Part shown: positions 58,007 to 64,000 of the stretch, in pieces | How positions within the stretch are numbered: the stretch's first letter is position 1 | Layout of the letters: each line of letters opens with the position of its first letter | Source of the DNA: Ahaetulla prasina | Lineage: Eukaryota > Chordata > Lepidosauria > Squamata > Colubridae | Assembly: GCF_028640845.1 (NCBI RefSeq) | Contig: NC_080543.1 | Location: forward strand, 94,849,825-94,913,824 | DNA: 64,000 bases | Direction: 5' to 3' | The notes under the pieces: generated by a model | What the model was told of the DNA's origin: nothing | The model's input: only the letters and a program-made list of their open reading frames with translations | The model's database searches: none | Made by a program: the position numbers and the translations under genes

Positions 58007-58090
58007 GGCATTGATGATGTTACCTAGTTTAGGTAATGAAATGTCTGCAAAAAAACAAGGAAGCTCAGAGAGCACCAAGGACCTTACATC
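58007..58090 (+). mobile_element. PLE family C terminal fragment with hammerhead-like core
   Basis: 58008-58048: GCA-TTGATGA-T-[GTTACC, loop TAGTTTA, GGTAAT]-GAAAT-GTC-TGC. Stem II has six pairs (one G-U) and stem I pairs GCA with TGC. The first C of the core has become T. Followed by GCTCAGAGAGCACCAAGGAC, shared with 12410-12435. Confidence 0.6.
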
Positions 58091-58771
58091 TGTATCTCTC
58101 CATTGCTCTTAACTCCATCTTTGCTATGTGATTTTCTTACAATATTTCGTCCAAATATCAGCAGCCCATACTGATTTTTGATTGAAATCAATGTATTTCC
58201 AGAGAGTTTTTTCCCAATTTCCATGGAGTTTTAAACTTGAGACCCCTTTTGCAGTTGTGAAACTTCAGGAAGGGGAATTAAGCTTCTTTTCCGAAATAAA
58301 TTTCCCAATTTAATTTCAACATTAAATCTTAAATAAGTCCAGTCACGCTGGGAAAACAAAATGCACATTGTATGTCCTTGGAACTTTTTCCACTAGAACA
58401 AATTATTTATTTTTGTTTCCTTTGGGAAATAGGTGTTTTAGATCTCATTGTAATAGAAATAGCATAGGTTGAAAATATCTTCCCGTTGCTGCTATGCAGA
58501 TAAGCATTGTCACACTGTTTCAGATTTCCTTTTCTCTAATTAACAAGAGAACAAACACAGAAGCACGCATACACAAACACACATACCCACATCCTGCTAC
58601 CATCTATTGATTCATGTGGCTCTGGGGTGCGAAGGGTCACACATTGTCCTCCTGGACACTCTATTTTTCAGTTTTCTGAGCTGACAAATAAGTATTATCA
58701 GTTTAATTTCTAAGTATTACATTTTAACAACTTTATGTGAAGCAGTAACATGTGAATCTCTCAGGAAGAAT

Positions 58772-59261
58772 TGTTGTGGCCTGTCAGCTTCCAGCCCCTC
58801 CAATAGCTGAATCAGATGAGGAGGAGGCTGTTGTGGCCCGCCAGTGTATTTGGCAGCAGATTCAGACAGTGAGGAGGTTGGGAGGAACATGGGCCAGTCC
58901 TGGAGTCTGGGGAAGGCTCTGATGAGGACTCTGCATCGGAGGCAGGGAGGGGGCCAAAGCCGTATGCCAGTTATCAGCAGCCTTTGGAGTCAGACATCAG
59001 TGAGACAGATGAACAGCTGGAGCCCGTTCCCAGTGTGCGCATGCGCAGAGTTGCCAGATGAAGGGAACAGCTAAAGAACAAAGGTTGACTTGGGAATAAG
59101 GCCGCAAGTAGACAATGAATGGCCCCTCCCAGAGGGAATAAAAGAGGAGCAAAAGGGGAGTGGAGTTTGCAGGGGACAATTAGTTCATTACTGGATAGAC
59201 ATCGGCCTGGCCACTCTCCAAACCTGATAAAGATCAGTATTTGTGAACTATCTTTTATTTT
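58772..59261 (+). mobile_element. LTR (same family as 48748-49284), truncated by a gypsy insertion
   Basis: Starts TGTTGTGGCCTGTCAGC. The plus strand has the same coding stretch as the solo LTR (LESDISETDEQLEPV, then MRRVAR with a stop). A TATA-like AATAAAAG lies near 59140. The right-hand remainder appears to continue at 63977 beyond the gypsy element; the end is outside the window. Confidence 0.75.
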
Positions 59262-59522
59262 TGTTATGTCCTCGGGAATACGACCCGAGGAGAGAATGCC
59301 TGTTGCTAGCCGTCGCTGATTGGTTAAAGCACGGCTAGTGTAAAGAGCGGGAAAGGGGGTTGTTTGATTGGTTCCGCAGCTTGATAGCGAGCTATACTTA
59401 AGCAGCTGCCGAGCCAAGCGCGGCGTTCCTTTTATTGCCTCCAGTGAGAAGTTGTTAAGAGTCGTTAATAAAGCAGTTTTTAAGCCAAGCCTCGGTCCCT
59501 CGAATTGTTCGCAAATAGAACA
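59262..59522 (+). repeat. Gypsy 5' LTR
   Basis: 261 bp. Contains an inverted motif TCCTCGGGAATACGACCCGAGGA near the start (split: TCCTCGGG at 59269 and CCCGAGGA), a TATA-like TATACTTAAG (about 59392) and AATAAA (59467-59472). Confidence 0.95.
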
Positions 59523-59593
59523 CTGGCGACGAGGAGTGGAACTCTACGTGAGGCGACGGTTTCCGTATTAGCGGTAGGAGTAAAATTTCCTAA

Positions 59594-60286
59594 ATGTCAA
59601 CCGCCATTTTAACCTTCTCCCCTTTTGAGCCTGCTAATGAAGTCTGGGAAGCGTATTTAGAACATTTCGAATGCTTCCTGCAGGCGAACAATTTATCTGA
59701 TATCTCGAGCGCTAGGAAGCGTGGTTACTTCCTTAGTTTTTGTGGCCGTCACGTCTTTGCGACGGCTCGGGCTCTCACCGCCCCACAAGCAGTGTCGTCC
59801 GTCCCTTGGGACACACTATTGGAGAAACTACAGGCCCACTACTCCCCGAAACCCTCCCGCGTGGCCAGATGACATCTTTTTAGACAGCGGTTCCAGGGTG
59901 AGGGCGAGTCTATCAATGATTTTATGGCGTCCCTTCGCGATGCTGCGCTACAGTGCGAGTTCACCGATTTGGAAGACATGTTGTTAGACCAACTAGTTAC
60001 AGGGGTCAAGGACCTGCGGTTGCAGCGCCGCCTACTGGCTCGCTCTGAAGTGACACTCCAGGTGGCTATCGAAGAGGCGCGAGCTTCTGAAATGTCGGAA
60101 CGGTCGTCAGCAGAGATCCAGCGGTTCCATGTCGGAGCCGCTGCGGCTGCTGCTGCCGTCAAGCCGCTATCAGTCCACCATGAAGACGCAGATGGCGGCG
60201 CGCGTTCCCTGCTGATGAAGCTGTGCCGCCTCAATGCAGCACGAAGAAATGAGTGCAATCGCGAGGAGGAAAACCAGAGATGTGCC
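59594..60286 (+). pseudogene. gag: Gypsy gag (broken)
   Basis: Capsid-type protein, about 230 codons from ATG 59594. It begins ILTFSPFEPANEVWEAYLEH and includes the retrotransposon gag-like stretch around DFMASLRDAALQCEF. An in-frame TGA at 59870-59872 sits where Arg is expected from the CGA/TGA context. A 1-bp insertion at about 60284-60287, inside the first cysteine knuckle, throws gag and pol into different frames, so the ancestral element probably had one continuous gag-pol frame. Confidence 0.88.
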
Positions 60287-60287
60287 T

Positions 60288-63200
60288 CGGTGCGGAAACC
60301 ACAACCGCTCGAGCTGCAGATTTAAAACCGCGATTTGTCGCTGGTGTGGCCGAATGGGTCACCTATCGAGAGTCTGCCGGGCCCTACTTCCAGCCCCAAC
60401 CACATATTCGACCCCGCTCGAACCGAGGCGCGATGCAAGACGAATGCCGAGTCACCGTGACGAACGCCAGCCCGCCTCCAAGGGCTATGATGTTGCAACG
60501 ATTGACGTCAACCACGCCTCTTCCGGTATTCCCGTCCAAAAGATCTTCCTTAGAGTTCTTCTAGAAGATGTACCAATTTCAATGGAGATTGACACCGGCT
60601 CCTCTAGATCACTCATCACGTGGCCGACGCTGCAGAAGTTGATGCCCCACATCTCTAAACGCTGCCTTCAGCCCTGTCAGATCTCGTTAAGGGACTATCA
60701 GGGCCGACAAATTCCTACTGTGGGATGCGGGGTTTTTCGGGTCGCCTATGGGTCCTTCTTGGGGAAATTACCTCTCATTGTAGTCAGGGATAACCTCCCA
60801 AGTCTCTTAGGGCTGGACTGGTCTGCTGCCCTACATCTTGAAGTGTCCGGAGTCCATGCTAATGTCCTAGATACTCCAGACAATTTATTTTCAGAGTTTG
60901 GGGATGTATTTGACGGCAGTCTGGGCAAGTACACTGGTCGCCCTATCGCTTTTAATCTGGACCCTCAGATAGCTCCCAGGCGCCTTAAGCCCCGACAGGT
61001 TCCCCTAGCGCTCCGTCCCAGGGTAGACAAAGAGCTAGATAAACTTATTTCCCAAGGAGTCCTTGAACCTATAGACCATTCTAATTGGGAAACCCCCATT
61101 GTGATTCCATTAAAGCCGGACGGATCCATTAGGATCTGTGCCGACTACAAATGCACCATAAATAGAGCCCTGCAGGATAATCCTTATCCGGTCCCAGTTG
61201 TACAACATCTCCTTCACTCATTGGGGCAAGGCAGAATATTTGCTAAATTAGACCTCGCCCAGGCGTATCAGCAACTCCCGGTGGATGAGGCGACCGCCAT
61301 GGCCCAGGCGATTGTCACCCACCGGGGTGCCTTTAAGTGTAACCGCCTGCAGTTCGGGGTCAGCATAGCCCCCGGGCTATTCCAAGGCTTGATGGAGCGA
61401 TTGCTCCACGGAATTCCAGGGGTTGTACCCTATTTCGACGACGTTCTGATCTCCGCCAGGGACAGGTCAGAACTCGTCGAACGCTTGAGGGCCGTCCTTA
61501 GCCGGTTCCGGGCTGCGGGTCTAAAGCTAAAAAAAGAGAAGTGCTGTATTGGGGTTCCGCGGGTAGAATTCTTGGGATTTTCGGTGGATTCTTCAGGAAT
61601 CCACCCTGCGCTCTCCAAAGTAGAGGCGATTAAGAATGCCCCGACGCCTGCAAATAAGGCGGAGCTTCAAGCTTTTTTGGGGCTTCTTAATTTTTATGCC
61701 ATCTTTGTGCCCCATAAGGCCACGTTAGCCGAGCCCTTGCATAGGCTGTTAGATTCCAAAGCCCCATGGCGATGGGACCATGCTGCGGCCGCCTCGTTTC
61801 GGGCTGTCAAAGATGCCCTTACGTCGGCGGCTGTCCTAGTGCAGTATGATCCCTGCCTGCCACTGTCATTAACGTGTGATGCCTCCCCCTACGGTGTGGG
61901 CGCCGTTCTGAGCCACCTTCTTCCTGATGGCTCCGAAGCCCCTATCGCTTTCTATTCACGCACCTTATCCCCTCCCGAACGAAACTATAGCCAACTTGAT
62001 CGGGAGGCCCTAGCCGCAGTAGCTGGAATCAAAAGATTCCATGACTACCTTTATGGTCGGTTTTTCTATCTTGTAACCGACCATAAACCATTGCTGGGGT
62101 TGCTGGCAGGCGACCGCCAAACCCCCCAAATTCTATCCCCACGCATGTCCCGCTGGGTGGAATTCCTTGCCGCCTATTCCTACCAACTGTTGTATAAGCC
62201 CGGGAAATCTATAGGGCACGCGGACGCGCTTAGCCGCTGCCCCTTACCTATAACGGAGGCCGACCCAGCCCTGACGTCCGCTGTCCTTCTTGTTGAGGAC
62301 TGGGACGTTCCTGTCTCTGCTGTCGATATCGAGAGTTTGTCTGCTAAGGACCCATTTCTGTCTAAAATCATCGATTGGGTGAAAAGGGGTTGGCCGCGGG
62401 AATCACTAGCTTCTGAATTCCTTCCATACTCCCGCCGGCAGCATGAACTATCTGTCCTTAAGGGGTGCCTGTTGTGGGGGAATAGGGTAGTAGTACCCCC
62501 CGACTTGCGTAAGCGCATCTTGAGTTGTTTGCATGACGCCCACCCAGGAATGGTAAGAATGAAAGCCTTAGGGCGCAGTTACGTTTGGTGGCCGGGGATG
62601 GATCAGGAGATCGAGGCCTGGGTGGCAAATTGCCCCCAGTGCCAAGCCTCTAGATCAGCGCCAGCCGCCGCCCCCGTCAGGAACTGGGAGAACCCCAGAA
62701 ACCCTTGGGCGTGAATCCATGTGGATTTCGCTGGACCTTTTTTGGGCCAAACCTTCCTAATTCTAGTCGACGCCTACTCGAAGTGGGTTGACATTGCATT
62801 GACACCTTCCCCCACGGCTGGAGCCGTCGTCAGGGTCCTGGAAACTCTGTTTGCCACCCATGGACTTCCCGATGTCATTATCACTGACAATGGGGCCCAA
62901 TTTACATCAGCCTATTTTCAGCAGTTTATGGCACGGCTGGGCATCCGCCATGCCCCCACGGCTCCTTTCCACCCGGCGGGAAATGGCCGGGCGGAAAGGG
63001 CCGTTAGGGCAGCTAAAGAAGCATTAAGTCGCCTGGGCCCCTCTAACTGGCACCACAAGATCTGCCAATACTTATTGGCACAACATTCAACCCCATGCCC
63101 AGATACCAATCGCAGCCCGGCCGAGATGTTGATGGGTCGACGCTTACGAACCACTCTAGATCGTCTGCATCCGAGTTTCACTCCAGATATACCCAGATGC

Positions 63201-63758
63201 ACAGATTCCAACTATAGGAATTTCAGGGTGGGGGACCTGGTCTACGCAGAAAACTTCGGGGCTGACACCCGGTGGCTCCCCAGCACTATCATTCAATTAA
63301 CCGGACCCTATTCTTATAGGGTCCAACTGGGAGATGGACGCCAGTGGCGTCGACATATAAATCAGCTGCGCCGAAGAATCGCAGGGCCGGCCGATCCATG
63401 CCTTGAGCAAAGCATCACTGCTCCAACACCCGACCATCTCTTCGGGGGTCCGGTGGCCCAGCCAGACACACCACGTACTTCAACCCCCGAAGCGGTCTCG
63501 CCGGCTGCCTTACCTGCGGTTCCCGTTGCTGCAGCGTCGCCAGGGCCTTTTCCCGATCCAGATATGCACTCTCCACCCTCGGAGCAGGATGGCAGTCCGG
63601 CTCCTCCCACTCCAGCCGCCACCGACTCAAGAACTAAGACAATCGGGGCGGAGCCGACGGCGGCCGGCATATCTCGCAGATTATGCATGCGCCATCCGGA
63701 GGGTGAAGGGTGTTATGTCCTCGGGAATACGACCCGAGGAGAGAATGCCTGTTGCTAG
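60288..63758 (+). pseudogene. pol: Gypsy pol: protease, RT, RNase H, integrase (broken)
   Basis: Numbering from the ATG at 60234 of the same frame: zinc knuckle C-X2-C-X4-H-X4-C at residues 35-48, protease DTG at 120-122, RT with YFDD at 400-403, RNase H with D549 and TDHKPL near 616, integrase zinc-binding H767, H770, C800, C803. A TGA at 62712-62714 interrupts just before the integrase core. Past it, the catalytic D, D and E lie at 62724, 62886 and 62994 (D-D spacing 53, D-X35-E), and a GPY motif at 63303. The Pro/Ser-rich C-terminus runs on into the 3' LTR, stop at 63756-63758. All catalytic residues that can be seen are intact. Confidence 0.94.
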
Positions 63759-63971
63759 CCGTCGCTGATTGGTTAAAGCACGGCTAGTGTAAAGAGCGGG
63801 AAAGGGGGTTGTTTGATTGGTTCCGCAGCTTGATAGCGAGCTATACTTAAGCAGCTGCCGAGCCAAGCGCGGCGTTCCTTTTATTGCCTCCAGTGAGAAG
63901 TTGTTAAGAGTCGTTAATAAAGCAATTTTTAAGCCAAGCCTCGGACCCTCGAATTGTTCGCAAATAGAACA
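63711..63971 (+). repeat. Gypsy 3' LTR
   Basis: 261 bp, same ends as the 5' LTR. Differences: GCAGTTTT versus GCAATTTT and CGGTCCC versus CGGACCC. AATAAA at 63916-63921. Confidence 0.95.
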
Positions 63972-64000
63972 ATTTTCTTTTTCTTTTTTTCTTTTTGTCA

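Larger units (their letters stand above)
59262..63971 (+). mobile_element. Ty3/gypsy LTR retrotransposon, full-length (4710 bp)
   Basis: Two 261-bp LTRs (59262-59522 and 63711-63971), each TG...CA, differing at two positions. 5-bp duplication ATTTT on both sides (59257-59261, 63972-63976). A tRNA primer site can start at TGG, 59524. A purine-rich tract (GGAGGGTGAAGGG, 63698-63710) lies directly before the 3' LTR. Order gag, protease, RT, RNase H, integrase with a GPY end: gypsy order, not copia. No envelope gene. The coding frame is broken at three points, so this copy is not autonomous. Confidence 0.96.
40411..64000 (+). other. Start of intron 1 of the ATP10A-like gene
   Basis: The intron opens with GTAATG at 40411. 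I read the plus strand to the window end looking for the next expected P4-ATPase segment (actuator region with its DGET motif) and found none, so the intron is at least 23.6 kb. Very long first introns are usual for this gene in mammals. It is filled with the MITEs, LINEs, SINEs and LTR elements listed separately. The stretches 40411-42090, 42890-43985, 46010-47355, 47620-48335, 49290-51335, 52345-53160, 54400-55190 and 56605-58000 show only unique-looking AT-rich sequence with no gene or repeat that I recognise. Confidence 0.75.

Noticed and set aside
59119..59571. Small plus-strand frames across the LTR as leader peptides
   Set aside because: They cross the LTR boundary and have no counterpart in frame with gag; they are non-coding LTR sequence.
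60234..60287. Programmed frameshift between gag and pol
   Set aside because: No slippery heptamer is seen, and the shift falls in the middle of a cysteine knuckle where one extra base restores neither spacing; a mutation explains it better.
40411..64000. ATP10A exon 2 in the window
   Set aside because: No segment with the expected actuator-domain motifs next to AG/GT splice sites was found on the plus strand.

Overview
This window is vertebrate genomic DNA, most likely from a squamate reptile and probably a snake. The evidence is a first coding exon of a class V P4-ATPase (ATP10A-like) set in a dense mixture of squamate-type repeats: CR1, L2-like, L1 and BovB/RTE LINEs, tRNA-derived SINEs, Penelope-like elements, hAT and TA-flanked MITEs, LTR elements, and an AATAG-type microsatellite growing from a LINE tail, as is known from snakes. 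Species and family assignment are inference.

The only host gene I can support begins at 39971 on the plus strand. Its exon 1 (39971-40410) encodes 146 codons with a lysine/arginine-rich N-terminus, the P4-ATPase entry motif and the first two membrane segments, and it ends at a GT splice donor. A GC-richer, TATA-less stretch (about 38930-39970) is the probable promoter and 5' UTR. Everything to the left (1-38.9 kb) is upstream intergenic DNA, and everything to the right (40411-64000) is the start of a very long intron 1. I see no second exon.

1.4-7.3 kb is dominated by Penelope-like retroelements (PLEs) on both strands, including a 3' coding remnant with a GIY-YIG endonuclease and repeated units that carry a hammerhead-ribozyme-like core. 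A 519-bp solo LTR with a 6-bp target duplication sits inside this PLE. 5.5-22 kb holds LINE 3' fragments, two BovB pieces, SINEs and several hAT MITEs with clear 8-bp target duplications, plus a CpG-rich patch of unknown origin (19.75-20.4 kb). 22.8-24.6 kb holds a hAT element and a near-identical 718-bp tandem duplication that copies its right end.

25-28.2 kb is an L2-like LINE split by a second L2-like LINE in reverse orientation. 29-31.3 kb is an L1 inserted in another LINE. 33.5-35.1 kb is a third L2-like LINE. The intron (42-56 kb) carries five of the six copies of a TA-flanked MITE family, two of them themselves interrupted by LINEs.

59262-63971 is a structurally complete 4710-bp Ty3/gypsy element (two 261-bp LTRs differing at two sites, 5-bp target duplication) whose gag-pol frame is broken at three places. 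It landed in a copy of another LTR family, whose second copy is a solo LTR at 48748-49284. The window is therefore a layered record of insertions into insertions, and many boundaries can be dated relative to each other from the sequence alone.
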